The notes below the pieces were generated by a model. The model was not told the origin of the DNA, made no database searches, and worked only from the letters and a program-made list of their open reading frames with translations. Made by a program: the position numbers and the translations under genes. Of a DNA stretch of 64,000 nucleotides, positions 8,530-17,772 are shown one piece after another (the stretch's first letter is position 1; the number at the start of each line of letters is the position of its first letter). Source of the DNA: Aquabacter sp. L1I39 (lineage in GTDB: Bacteria; Pseudomonadota; Alphaproteobacteria; Rhizobiales; Xanthobacteraceae); NCBI RefSeq assembly GCF_017742835.1, contig NZ_CP072392.1, positions 5,146,180-5,210,179 on the forward strand, given 5' to 3'.

Positions 8530-10353
8530 TCACTCGACGGTGACGGACTTGGCAAGGTTGCGGGGCTGATCCACATCAGTGCCCATGATGACCGCCGTGT
8601 GATAGGCGATGAGCTGCACCGGCACTGCATAAACCAGCGGTGCGACTGTGGCCGGCATTTCCGGCAGGATGAGTTTCTGTACCGCGTTCACATTGGCAAG
8701 GCGCGCGCCTTCCGGATCGGTCAGAAGGATGATCCGCCCCCCGCGCGCGGCGACCTCCTCCATGTTCGACACGGTCTTCTCGAAGATGCGGTCGTGCGGG
8801 GCGATGACCACCACGGGCATGGTCTCGTCGATGAGGGCGATGGGTCCGTGCTTGAGCTCACCGCCCGCATAGCCTTCGGCGTGGATGTAGGAGATTTCCT
8901 TGAGCTTCAGCGCGCCCTCGAGCGCCAGCGGATAATTGGTGCCGCGTCCCAGATAGAGCACGTCCCGCGCCTTTGCGAGGGTCCGCGACAGCATTTCGAT
9001 CTCGGGGCTGAGCTTGAGCGCCTCGGTCATGAGGCGCGGCACTTCCATCATCGCCCGCACCAGGCGCTGCTCGTCCTCGCGCGAGAGCAGTCCCTTCGCA
9101 CGACCGAGTGCGACCGACAGAGCCGCCAGGGTGGCGAGCTGGCAGGTGAACGCCTTAGTGGAGGCCACACCGATCTCGGGTCCCGCCAGGGTCGGCAGCA
9201 CCACGTCCGCCTCGCGGGCGATGGTGGACGTGGGCACATTGACCACCGCTACGGTCTTCTGCCCGCATTCCTTGGCATAGCGCAGCGAGGCCAGGGTATC
9301 GGCGGTCTCGCCGGACTGGGAAATGACCACAGTTACCCCGCCGGGCGGCAGAGGCGTCTCGCGATAACGGAATTCGGAGGCGATATCCGTGCTCACCGGA
9401 AGGCGCGAGAACCGCTCGAACCAGTATTCGGCCACCGAGCCCGCATAGAGCGCTGTGCCGCAGGCGGTGATGGAAATGTGCTGGATGTCGGCAAGCTCAA
9501 ACGGAAGCTCAGGTAGCGCGACCTTCTCTTCGGCAAGGTCCAGATAATGCGCGAAGGTATGCGCCACGACTTCCGGCTGCTCGTAGATTTCCTTTGCCAT
9601 GAAATGGCGGTGATTGCCCTTGTCCACCAGCAGTGCGCCCGCGGGCACCCGCACGGAAGGGCGATGGACCACCTCGCCCTCGGCATTGCGGATGACAGCG
9701 CCCTCACGCGTCAGCACCGCCCAGTCGCCTTCTTCCAGATAGGTGATGAGATCGGTGAACGGCCCGAGCGCGATGGCATCGGAGCCCAGGAACATCTCGC
9801 CGCCGCCATAGCCGATGGCCAAAGGCGAGCCGCGCCGCGCGGCGATCAGGAGGTCGTCCTTGCCATTGAACAGGAAAGCGAGCGCGAAGGCGCCCTTGAG
9901 CCGAGGGAGCACGGCACCCACTGCCGCCACAGGGTCCTTCCCGGCAACCAGTTCCCGATCCACCAGGTGAGCGACCACTTCCGTATCGGTGTCCGACAAG
10001 AAATGAACCCCAGCGGCCTCCAACTCGAGCTTGAGCTCGCGGAAATTCTCGATGATGCCGTTATGCACGACGGCCACCCGCTTTGCGGCGTGGGGATGCG
10101 CGTTGCGCTCGGAGGGCTTGCCGTGGGTCGCCCAGCGGGTGTGGCCGATGCCGGAATGGCCCGCGAGTGGGTGCCGGAACAGCTTGTGCTCCAGGTTCCG
10201 CAGCTTGCCTTCAGCCCGGCAGATGGCGAGGTGGCCGCTCTCCAGCGTGGCGATTCCGGCCGAATCATAGCCGCGATACTCAAGCCGCCGAAGCGACTCC
10301 ACCAGCTTGTCCGCCACCGGTCCCTTGCCGAGAATGCCCACGATGCCGCACAT
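8530..10353 (-). CDS. glmS: Glutamine--fructose-6-phosphate aminotransferase (isomerizing)
   Basis: A 607-residue cytosolic enzyme making glucosamine-6-phosphate, the first committed step to UDP-GlcNAc. The protein must begin MCGIVGILG because Cys 2 becomes the N-terminal nucleophile of the glutaminase domain; this fixes the start at 10353 although the frame is open further upstream. The GHTRWATHG segment of the glutaminase domain and two SIS sugar-isomerase domains (for example SQSGETADT and STKAFTCQ) are present. The C-terminus ends DQPRNLAKSVTVE, as is typical. It lies 137 bases downstream of glmU on the same strand. Confidence 0.98.
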   Translation of the reverse strand: MCGIVGILGKGPVADKLVESLRRLEYRGYDSAGIATLESGHLAICRAEGKLRNLEHKLFRHPLAGHSGIGHTRWATHGKPSERNAHPHAAKRVAVVHNGIIENFRELKLELEAAGVHFLSDTDTEVVAHLVDRELVAGKDPVAAVGAVLPRLKGAFALAFLFNGKDDLLIAARRGSPLAIGYGGGEMFLGSDAIALGPFTDLITYLEEGDWAVLTREGAVIRNAEGEVVHRPSVRVPAGALLVDKGNHRHFMAKEIYEQPEVVAHTFAHYLDLAEEKVALPELPFELADIQHISITACGTALYAGSVAEYWFERFSRLPVSTDIASEFRYRETPLPPGGVTVVISQSGETADTLASLRYAKECGQKTVAVVNVPTSTIAREADVVLPTLAGPEIGVASTKAFTCQLATLAALSVALGRAKGLLSREDEQRLVRAMMEVPRLMTEALKLSPEIEMLSRTLAKARDVLYLGRGTNYPLALEGALKLKEISYIHAEGYAGGELKHGPIALIDETMPVVVIAPHDRIFEKTVSNMEEVAARGGRIILLTDPEGARLANVNAVQKLILPEMPATVAPLVYAVPVQLIAYHTAVIMGTDVDQPRNLAKSVTVE

Positions 10354-10490
10354 GCCGGTCGCGCTCCGTCGATCCCTGAAATATGGTCTTGTCCTCGCCG
10401 ACGAGGCGGACCCCATCCGGCTTCAGACTGGCTCTAGCACGACCGTGACGCAGTGCATCAATCACTTCGTTTGTCGTAATTTCTCAAGCC

Positions 10491-11840
10491 TTACTTCGCC
10501 TTCTCCCGGCTCTTGCGGGCATGGAAGTCGGCCGCCCAACCCGGCTTCACGACCTGTCGTCCGCGGGCTAGGGCGAGCGCATCGGCGGGGACGTCGTCGG
10601 TGATCACAGACCCGGTCCCCACATAAGCGCCCGCCCCAACGGTGACGGGGGCGACAAGCGCGGTGTTGACACCGATGAAGGCACCGGCACCGATCTCGGT
10701 GCGTGACTTGACGTAACCGTCATAGTTGCAGGTGATGGTCCCGGCACCGAGATTGCTGTCGGCTCCCACATGCGCATCCCCCACATAAGACAGGTGATTG
10801 ATCTTCACCCCCTTTTCGAGGTGAGCGGCCTTGGTCTCCACGAAATTGCCGATGCGCACGCCCTCCTCCAGGTGGGAGCCAGGACGCAGGCGGGCATAGG
10901 GGCCGATATTGACGCCCCGTTCCAGCCGCGCGCCTTCAAGATGGGAGAAGGCATGAATGGTCACGTCGTCGCCGACCGTGACCCCCGGCCCGAACACCAC
11001 ATGAGGCTCCACAACCACGTCTCGGCCGAGGCGCGTGTCGGCGCAGAAAAAGACCGTCTCCGGGGCCACCAGCGTGGCGCCGCCGGCCATGGCCGCAAGG
11101 CGCAGGCGCTTCTGCAGGATCGCCTCCGCCTCGGCCAGTTGCACGCGGCTGTTCACGCCGACAACGTCATCGACGACCGTCTGCGTGGCCACCGCGTCCA
11201 GGCCCCGGGCGTTGGCGATCTCGACGACGTCCGTGAGGTAATACTCACCCTTGAGATTGTCGTTGCCGATCCCCTCCAGCAGAGGCAAGGCATGAGCGCC
11301 CGCGAGGGCCATCAGCCCACCATTGCAGAAATCGATGAGGCGCTCAGAAGGGCTAGCCTCCTTGTCCTCGCGAATGGCGATGAGCGCATCGCCATCTGTG
11401 ATGAGGCGACCGTACCCGCTCGGATCTGCGGGACGGAAGCCCAGCGCCGCCACCGCCGCCCCTTGAGCCAAGGGCGCCCGCAGGGCTGCCAACGTCTCGG
11501 GACGCACCAGCGGCGTATCGGCGTAGAGAATGAGCACGTCGTCCACCGGCTCCGCCAGGGCCTCACGGGCGGCGAGCACGGCATGGGCGGTGCCAAGGCG
11601 CTCTGTCTGCACGAACACCCGGGCTCCGGGTACAATGCGCTGCGCCTCGTCCGCCACATCCGCGCGATCGGGACCGACCACCACCGCCACCTTGTCGGCG
11701 CCGAGTGCCTGCGTCGCCGCCAGGACATGATGCAGCATGGACCGGCCGGCGATCTTGTGCAGCACCTTCGGCAGGCGCGAGGCCATGCGAGTACCTTCAC
11801 CGGCTGCCAGAATCACCACGAGCAGGCTGCGTTGCGTCAT
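10491..11840 (-). CDS. glmU: Bifunctional UDP-GlcNAc pyrophosphorylase / glucosamine-1-phosphate acetyltransferase
   Basis: A 449-residue enzyme for the last two steps to UDP-GlcNAc. The N-terminal uridylyltransferase domain carries the LAAGEGTRM signature near residue 12. The C-terminal half is a left-handed beta-helix with hexapeptide repeats and the acetyltransferase segments [22 protein letters not shown] and NYDG. I prefer the ATG at 11840, which has AGGGGG about five bases upstream, over two GTG codons just before it. It probably forms an operon with glmS and feeds the lpx genes and peptidoglycan synthesis. Confidence 0.97.
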   Translation of the reverse strand: MTQRSLLVVILAAGEGTRMASRLPKVLHKIAGRSMLHHVLAATQALGADKVAVVVGPDRADVADEAQRIVPGARVFVQTERLGTAHAVLAAREALAEPVDDVLILYADTPLVRPETLAALRAPLAQGAAVAALGFRPADPSGYGRLITDGDALIAIREDKEASPSERLIDFCNGGLMALAGAHALPLLEGIGNDNLKGEYYLTDVVEIANARGLDAVATQTVVDDVVGVNSRVQLAEAEAILQKRLRLAAMAGGATLVAPETVFFCADTRLGRDVVVEPHVVFGPGVTVGDDVTIHAFSHLEGARLERGVNIGPYARLRPGSHLEEGVRIGNFVETKAAHLEKGVKINHLSYVGDAHVGADSNLGAGTITCNYDGYVKSRTEIGAGAFIGVNTALVAPVTVGAGAYVGTGSVITDDVPADALALARGRQVVKPGWAADFHARKSREKAK

Positions 11841-12020
11841 CACCACCCCCTGATCCAGGCCGCCCGTGCGGGACGCGCCATGGCGACCGTGAAAACTGCG
11901 GCCGCGATCCGCTGGCTATTACCGCGCCGGGATGCGCCCGAAAAGACGGCCCCTGCCCCGGCAATTGCGCCGGACCCGCGCCAGTGGCATTGAAGGGGCC
12001 GTTCCGATCGGAGACAGCCC

Positions 12021-12401
12021 GTGGACAAGAGCAGCTTCCGCCCCGGCCCGAAGGCCCTGAACTGGCTCATCGCCCTCACCATGGGCGCCACCGGCTGGGC
12101 GCTCTATGTGCGCTATCTTGTCATCGAGCCGTCAGTGGTGGGCCTGGCCTGCGAGGCGGGCCTCCAGACCATGACTTGCCGCATGCGGTCCGTGGTGATC
12201 GCCCTGTTCGGATGGTCCGTGTTCGGAGGGTTGGCCCTGGCAGCTGCGCTGATTCAGCTGGTGCGGCCCTCGGTCCCCATGCTGGCTGCGGGCCTCGTTT
12301 TCAGCGGCATCGGTCTTGTCCTCTATAACAACCTGGCGGCTGCGGTCGCCACAATGCTGCTTATCCTCTCCCTCGCCCGCCCCGGACGCGCCACACCGTA
12401 A
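12021..12401 (+). CDS. Small conserved membrane protein of unknown function
   Basis: A 126-residue protein with about four hydrophobic segments and a short polar N-terminus (MDKSSFRPGPKALNW). The start is a GTG with GGAGA six bases upstream. Two Cys (in LACEAGLQTMTC) flank the region between helices one and two and could form a disulfide outside the membrane. I do not recognise the family. It is divergent from glmU, and its last 41 bases overlap the 3' end of the convergent ndvC-like gene. Confidence 0.7.
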   Translation: MDKSSFRPGPKALNWLIALTMGATGWALYVRYLVIEPSVVGLACEAGLQTMTCRMRSVVIALFGWSVFGGLALAAALIQLVRPSVPMLAAGLVFSGIGLVLYNNLAAAVATMLLILSLARPGRATP

Positions 12402-13986
12402 GGGCAAGCGCCAGTGACAGGAGGCCAAACCAGGCCGCCTGCCAGTTCTGGAGCGTCTCGTTCAGCGGCACATAGATGCCGGCGGCCAAGAGGCCGAAGA
12501 GCGCGATCTGCTCTGCCATTCCCGATCCTTCACTCACCGGGGGGCGTACGAAGCACAAGGTGAGCATCGCCAGCACCGGCGGCGTGAGGGGGAAGTAGGG
12601 GAAATCCTTGTAGCGCGGGTCGAACACCAGCTCGAGCGCCGTCTCGCCCACTGCGAGCAAGGTCAGGGCCAACAGGCTTGCACCGACCACCGTGCCCCAG
12701 GTCGCCCCGCGCCGGTACCCGCCATTGAGGGCGAAGGCGAGCGGATGGAGCCGCGTACCACTGGCCATAAGCGCCGGGATCGCCAGCGTTGCGGCGAGGG
12801 ACAGGGCCAGGAAAGCGCTATTGCGGGTCCAGCCGACCCAACCAAGGCTTTCCAGCGGCAGATGGGACAGGGTGCCGCCAATGGTCGCCCCGCCGGCGAG
12901 CGCGATAACAGCAACGCCGATCCATTCGCCCGTCGAAGGTGTGCGGGCGGCGCGGCGCGCGGCCCACAGCGCACTGCCAAAGGCCGCACCGGCCAGGACC
13001 ACGCCGGCAAGCCCCTGGATCACCCAGCGCGGATGATCGCTCACCGGCTGGCCCCAATGGAATTTTTGCTGACGGCTGCCAGCATCAATGAGGCCCCAAT
13101 GGCCGCCCACCGTACCCTCGTTGCGCCGCTTCCAGGGCTGATCAAAGGCCTCGATTACGTTGACGCGGTAGCCCTTTTCCTTCGCCAGGCGCACCACCTC
13201 GTGCATCACCAGCGCCTGGTCGGAAAGGGAAGGCAACGCGCCCTCGCGCATGCGCCCCGCACTCGGCCAGCCGGTCTCACCGATCAATATCTCCTTGCCG
13301 GGAAACTGGTCCGCCACATGTTGCCGGATATGGTCGATATGGCGCCCGGCCTCGGCCGCGGAGACGGGCAGGTCCTCCCAGTAGGGCAGGATGTGCACGG
13401 TCACGAAGTCCACGTCTCCCGCGAGCGCCTTGGCCCGCTCCCAGAACTCCCACACATCCGCATAGGTCACGTCAACGCCGCCCGCACGGGCCTTGACGTC
13501 CTTGAGAATGGCCGAAATGTCGGCGGCGGAAAGCTCGCCGCGCAGCATCACCTCATTGCCCACCACCAGAGCGGATATGGTATCAGGATACGCACGCGCG
13601 AGCGCGATGCCGGCGTCGATTTCCTGCTTGTTCTTGGCCTGATCCGAGCCCAGCCAAATGCCCTGAAGCACCTTCAGTCCGTGCTTGCGGGCAAGCGGCG
13701 CGACCTTGTCGAGCCCCAGCTCCACGGCATAGGTGCGCACACACGAGGTGATCTTGGACAGCTGCGCCAGATCCTCGTCGATCTGCGCCTCTGGAATGAT
13801 GGTGGAGCGATCGAGGGGCGACTGTCCGTCGCGGAAGGGCGCGTAGGACACGCAGGGCAGCTTTTCCCCGGCGGCCAGCGGCGACGGCGGCATCGCCACC
13901 GGCCAGCCCATCCAGGCCCAGAGCGCGACCACGACCAGGGCGACAGACAGGAACAGAAACGCCGGCAACCGAAGGAAATACGCCAT
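12361..13986 (-). CDS. ndvC: NdvC-like GH17 glucan-modifying membrane protein
   Basis: A 541-residue protein with an N-terminal membrane anchor, a periplasmic glycoside hydrolase family 17 domain (about residues 40-310) and some seven hydrophobic segments at the C-terminus. The two GH17 catalytic glutamates are visible: Glu 145 in VVGNE and Glu 237 in GETGWPS. Its size and architecture match Bradyrhizobium NdvC, which is needed for beta-1,6 linkages in the cyclic beta-1,3/1,6-glucan. It is most likely a transglycosylase acting on the glucan made by the nearby synthase. It is divergent from the small exported protein gene at 14171, and its 3' end overlaps the convergent gene by 41 bases. Confidence 0.83.
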   Translation of the reverse strand: MAYFLRLPAFLFLSVALVVVALWAWMGWPVAMPPSPLAAGEKLPCVSYAPFRDGQSPLDRSTIIPEAQIDEDLAQLSKITSCVRTYAVELGLDKVAPLARKHGLKVLQGIWLGSDQAKNKQEIDAGIALARAYPDTISALVVGNEVMLRGELSAADISAILKDVKARAGGVDVTYADVWEFWERAKALAGDVDFVTVHILPYWEDLPVSAAEAGRHIDHIRQHVADQFPGKEILIGETGWPSAGRMREGALPSLSDQALVMHEVVRLAKEKGYRVNVIEAFDQPWKRRNEGTVGGHWGLIDAGSRQQKFHWGQPVSDHPRWVIQGLAGVVLAGAAFGSALWAARRAARTPSTGEWIGVAVIALAGGATIGGTLSHLPLESLGWVGWTRNSAFLALSLAATLAIPALMASGTRLHPLAFALNGGYRRGATWGTVVGASLLALTLLAVGETALELVFDPRYKDFPYFPLTPPVLAMLTLCFVRPPVSEGSGMAEQIALFGLLAAGIYVPLNETLQNWQAAWFGLLSLALALTVWRVRGGRGRG

Positions 13987-14170
13987 GGCCGAACCGCCTC
14001 CTCACCCCAGGCTGGGATGCGACATAGCGGCTTAGGCCACACCTGTGAAGCACCGCAACAACGTCCGCACACGGAACCGCACGGGCGGCGCTGCCGTCAT
14101 GCTGACAAATTCTCTACATTCTTCTAAGTTCGCGTCGCGGAAAGATTTCCGTTCCCCGCCTACCAAACTC

Positions 14171-14623
14171 ATGGCCGTCATGGACCGTCTTCGTTTCGCG
14201 CTTCTTGCGGGCGCCCTCCTTCTCGGCTGCGCCAGCCCGCTGGCCGCCCAGTCCAATCCCGATCAGAAGCCGCCCCAGCAGGAGCAGCTGACACCTGAGC
14301 AGCAGGCTGCCCGGGAGGCCCAGCGCCGTTCCGTGGAAGAGTTTGCCGAGGCGGCCAAACTGCTGCCCGGCGCTGCGGGTCAGCCCGAATGCGTGTGGAC
14401 AGGTCGGCGCATCGCCACGCTGCTGTGGCGTGACGATATCGACACTGCCCGCCGTCACCTGGAGCTCTATGAGCGCTTTGGCTGCCCCACCGAGCACCTG
14501 AAGCTGGCCTTCCGGTGCCTGGTGCGCCAGGGCAACATCGATCCAAAAACGCAAGAGCGCCTGCCCGGCCGGGTTCAGCAGTGTTGGGTTAATCCCGACT
14601 ATGTTGCTGCACCTGCGCAATAA
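14171..14623 (+). CDS. Small exported protein associated with beta-1,3/1,6-glucan synthesis
   Basis: A 150-residue protein with a signal peptide (MAVMDRLRFALLAGALLLGC, cleavage likely after SPLAA; a lipoprotein Cys is also possible). A Gln/Glu-rich linker precedes a conserved-looking domain containing ECVWTGRR, LLWRDDIDTARRHLELY, FGC, FRC and QQCW, with four cysteines. From memory, Bradyrhizobium proteins labelled beta-1,3/beta-1,6-glucan biosynthesis protein have this same pattern; the position between the ndvC- and ndvB-like genes supports the link. The ATG at 14180 is an alternative start. Biochemical function is unknown. Confidence 0.65.
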   Translation: MAVMDRLRFALLAGALLLGCASPLAAQSNPDQKPPQQEQLTPEQQAAREAQRRSVEEFAEAAKLLPGAAGQPECVWTGRRIATLLWRDDIDTARRHLELYERFGCPTEHLKLAFRCLVRQGNIDPKTQERLPGRVQQCWVNPDYVAAPAQ

Positions 14624-14632
14624 TTAGATCAT

Positions 14633-14652
14633 GGCGCCGCCCCGGCGGCGCC
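14633..14652 (+). terminator. GC-rich hairpin after the small exported protein gene
   Basis: GGCGCCGCC and GGCGGCGCC are exact complements two bases apart, ten bases past the stop codon. The stem would be eight pairs with a four-base loop. No T-run follows, so it is a weak or partial terminator or an mRNA-stabilising hairpin, leaving read-through into ndvB possible. Confidence 0.4.
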
Positions 14653-14768
14653 GAACGTCTGCCACAGTCAGCATTTACCTCTTGTTATGAGAGGTTTAGA
14701 GTCTCGATGCAGCGCCAGAGAAAGCGGGCGCTGCCGACCGTTGGGGGCAGGTCGAAAGGGTGTCCCGT

Positions 14769-14798
14769 GACTTCCGGTTGGAACCGTCGCCGGAGGTC
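14769..14798 (+). promoter_or_regulatory. Hairpin in the ndvB leader
   Basis: GACTTCCGG pairs with CCGGAGGTC (nine pairs, one G-U) around a twelve-base loop. The loop side also contains a competing small hairpin GGTT-GG-AACC. The structure ends about 38 bases before the ndvB ATG. Two mutually exclusive stems so near a start codon are compatible with leader control, but this is inference from one sequence. Confidence 0.35.
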
Positions 14799-14836
14799 AG
14801 CGTTCACGGTTCGAATCCCTTCTGGTGGGTCTTGCC

Positions 14837-17479
14837 ATGCGTCCCGGGCTGGCTGCTGCGGCAGCAATCATTGCGGTTGTGACTGGGTTCCACGCCGCGG
14901 TGTGGTACTCCTTGCGTCCTCAGGCGAGCGCTCCGGCGATCACCGAGCGCTTCGCGTCCCTTTCTTTCGCGCCCTACAGCCGCGATGTCCGGCACCCTGA
15001 CAAGGGTCCGCCGGTGACGGCGAAGCAGATCCGCTCCGACGTTGATGCGGTGGCCGATTACACGAAGGCGATCCGTACCTATTCCTCCACGGGTGGGTTG
15101 GAGCTGATCCCATCCATTGCCGCCGAACGCGGCCTGCGGGTGTCCGTGGGCGCCTGGATTGACAAGGACGAGACCCGCAACGCGCTTGAGATCCAGAACG
15201 CGGTCGGGCTCGCCAAGCAGAATTCCAACGTGGACGCCCTGGTGGTCGGCAACGAGACCATCTTCCGCGGCGAAAAGAGCGCCGAGGAGATGGCCGAGCT
15301 GATCCGCAAGGTAAAGCGCCAGACCAACGTGCCCGTCACCACTGGCGAGATCTGGAACGTCTGGCTCGACCATCCCGAACTGGTGTCGGCCGTGGACTTC
15401 ATCGCCGCCCACATCCTGCCCTATTGGGAAGGCGTGCCGGCCGAGCAGGTGGTCGACCGATCCATCGACATCTATAATCGCCTGCGCGCCGCCTATCCTG
15501 GGAAGCGGATCGTCATCGCCGAGTTTGGCTGGCCGAGCGCCGGCTATAATCGCGACGCGGCCGTTCCCGGTGAACTTGCCCAGGCGGATGTGATCCGCAC
15601 CTTCACCACACGCGCCGACGCTCTGGGGATCGACTACAACATCATCGAGGCCTTCGATGCCCCGTGGAAGAGCTTCGAAGGCTCGGTGGGTCAGTATTGG
15701 GGCGTGTTCGACGCGGATCGCCACCTGAAGTTCTCGCTGTCCGGTCCGCTCACCGCGAAGACCTATCAGCGCACAGCCATACTCGCGCTCTTGCTCGGCA
15801 TCGCCTTCTGCCTGCCCATGCTGCGCCTCGGCCCGATGACGGCCTCCCAGGGCCTGGTGCTCGGCGCCGCTGCCAATGGCGTTGGCGCATGGATCGCCAT
15901 CGTGGTGGACTATTGGGCGACCCATTATGTGACCGGCGGCAATTTCGTCACCCTGGTCATTAGCTTGGCGCTGCTCGGGCCGCTGGTTGTTGTGCTGCTC
16001 TATCGTGTGGAAGAGCTCTCTGCCATTGCGTTCGGCCGCAATCCCACGCGGCTGGTGGACATGCGTCCCCGCAGCACTTCGGGCCGTCACCCTAAGGTGT
16101 CCATCCACATCCCGGCCTATCGAGAGCCGCCGGAGATGCTCAAGCAGACGCTTGACGCCGTCGCGCGCCTGGAATGGCCCAACCTTGAATGCATCGTGGT
16201 GCTCAACAACACGCCCGACCCGGCGATGGTGGAGCCCATCCGCGCCCATTGCGAGGCCCTGGGCACGCGATTCAAGTTCCTGAACATTGAGAAGATGTCG
16301 GGCTTCAAGGCGGGCGCCCTGCGCATCGCCATGGAGCACACCGCTCCCGATGCCGAGATCATCGGGGTCATCGACGCGGACTATGTGGTGCATCCCGACT
16401 GGCTGAAGGACCTGGTTCCGGTGTTCGAGGACCCCACTGTGGGCCTCGTCCAGGCGCCGCAGGATCACCGCGACGGCCATGTCAGCCCCATGCATGAAGC
16501 GATGAATGCCGAGTATGCCGGCTTCTTCGACATCGGCATGGTGCAACGGAACGAGGACGACGCCATCGTCGTCCACGGCACCATGTGCCTCATTCGCCGC
16601 GCCGCCATGGTGGAGGCCGGCTCCTGGTCGTCCGACACCATTTGCGAGGACACCGACCTTGGTCTGTCCATCGCCGAGAATGGCTGGAAGACCCACTATA
16701 CCCGCCGCCGCTATGGCTGGGGCCTGCTGCCGGACACCTTCGAGGCATTCAAGAAGCAGCGTCACCGCTGGGCCTATGGTGGCTTCCAGATCATCCGCAA
16801 GCACTGGTCGCGCTTCCTGCCCAACCGCTCGCGCCTGACCACCGCCCAGCGTCGGCACTTCCTGCTCGGCTGGGTGTCCTGGCTTGGGGCTGAGTCGATC
16901 GGTGCCCTGGCGGCGGTTCTCTCCCTGCTGTTCGTGCCGTTCGTGCTCGCGCTTGGAATCGCCGTGCCGGCTTACGTGCTGACCTTCCCCATCATTGCGA
17001 CCTTCGCGGTCTATGTGCTGCACTTCGTCGCGCTCTACCGTCTGCGGGTGGCGACAACCCCGCTGCGCATGCTGGGTGCCGCCATCGCCGCCATGGCGGT
17101 TCAGTTCACGGTGGCGAAGGCAGTGGTGGACGGCTTCCGCTACAAGGACCTTGCCTTCGCTCGCACAGCCAAGGGTGGCAACTGGCTGGCAGGCGCGGCC
17201 CGGTCCTTCCCCGCCCTGCCCGAGGCGGTGGTCGGCACGGCGTTGCTGATCAGCGGCATCGGCCTCCATATGACCAACTGGCATGTGGTGCGGGAAGTGG
17301 ACCTTTATGCGCTGGCGCTGGTGATCCAGAGCCTGCCGTTCCTTTCGGCCGCCATCATCGGCCTTGCGGAGCATTCCCGGCTCAACGACTTCGCCATGTG
17401 GCGGGCGCTGCGGGCACGCCTCACGGCTCTCCCCCGCCGCCTGCGGGCGAGCCAGCCGCCGTCTGCGCTGGCCGATTGA
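14837..17479 (+). CDS. ndvB: NdvB-like cyclic beta-1,3/1,6-glucan synthase (GH17-GT2 fusion)
   Basis: An 880-residue inner-membrane protein. After an N-terminal anchor comes a GH17-like periplasmic domain (about residues 35-300) with both catalytic glutamates, Glu 140 (VVGNE) and Glu 229 (AEFGWPS). Membrane helices follow, then a processive GT2 domain with VSIHIPAYRE (about 421-430), DAD (513-515), ED (604-605) and QRHRW (641-645), and a C-terminal helix bundle. This matches Bradyrhizobium NdvB: the GT2 part polymerises UDP-glucose and the GH17 part may branch or cyclise the chain. The start is uncertain between GTG 14825 and ATG 14837. A strong terminator follows. Confidence 0.88.
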   Translation: MRPGLAAAAAIIAVVTGFHAAVWYSLRPQASAPAITERFASLSFAPYSRDVRHPDKGPPVTAKQIRSDVDAVADYTKAIRTYSSTGGLELIPSIAAERGLRVSVGAWIDKDETRNALEIQNAVGLAKQNSNVDALVVGNETIFRGEKSAEEMAELIRKVKRQTNVPVTTGEIWNVWLDHPELVSAVDFIAAHILPYWEGVPAEQVVDRSIDIYNRLRAAYPGKRIVIAEFGWPSAGYNRDAAVPGELAQADVIRTFTTRADALGIDYNIIEAFDAPWKSFEGSVGQYWGVFDADRHLKFSLSGPLTAKTYQRTAILALLLGIAFCLPMLRLGPMTASQGLVLGAAANGVGAWIAIVVDYWATHYVTGGNFVTLVISLALLGPLVVVLLYRVEELSAIAFGRNPTRLVDMRPRSTSGRHPKVSIHIPAYREPPEMLKQTLDAVARLEWPNLECIVVLNNTPDPAMVEPIRAHCEALGTRFKFLNIEKMSGFKAGALRIAMEHTAPDAEIIGVIDADYVVHPDWLKDLVPVFEDPTVGLVQAPQDHRDGHVSPMHEAMNAEYAGFFDIGMVQRNEDDAIVVHGTMCLIRRAAMVEAGSWSSDTICEDTDLGLSIAENGWKTHYTRRRYGWGLLPDTFEAFKKQRHRWAYGGFQIIRKHWSRFLPNRSRLTTAQRRHFLLGWVSWLGAESIGALAAVLSLLFVPFVLALGIAVPAYVLTFPIIATFAVYVLHFVALYRLRVATTPLRMLGAAIAAMAVQFTVAKAVVDGFRYKDLAFARTAKGGNWLAGAARSFPALPEAVVGTALLISGIGLHMTNWHVVREVDLYALALVIQSLPFLSAAIIGLAEHSRLNDFAMWRALRARLTALPRRLRASQPPSALAD

Positions 17480-17507
17480 TGCGCTGCATCTGACGTCGCA
17501 CGCTTCG

Positions 17508-17542
17508 GAAAGCCCGGCTCTCGCCGGGCTTTCTGCTTTTTT
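17508..17542 (+). terminator. Intrinsic terminator after ndvB
   Basis: An eleven-base-pair stem (GAAAGCCCGGC with GCCGGGCTTTC, loop TCTC) is followed by TGCTTTTTT. It lies about 30 bases after the ndvB stop and separates it from gltA. Confidence 0.93.
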
Positions 17543-17772
17543 GAACCGTGACCGAGTTTCACGTTTCAGCTAAGGCCTGGTCGCCTTGACGTCGCGTCCA
17601 CAACAGTTTCGCCGGCAACCCTTCCGCATTCGCGCAAATTCACCGCCCCATGCCGCCAAGTCGGGCACGGTCATGCTTGCGGCAGAAATGGGGACGGTTT
17701 ACGACTGCCCACCGAGACCCTTCGCAGTCGCGAAAGTGGTACCATACGCCCAGACAATAGATGGGAGACCTC

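Noticed and set aside
8530..10490. Possible glmS ribozyme upstream of glmS
   Set aside because: The 137-base glmU-glmS spacer has no sign of the ribozyme core, which is known mainly from Gram-positive bacteria.
14808..14818. GGTTCGAATCC resembling a tRNA T-loop upstream of ndvB
   Set aside because: The T-stem does not pair (C opposite C at the third pair) and no matching acceptor 5' strand exists 60-90 bases upstream, so no tRNA or tRNA remnant can be supported.
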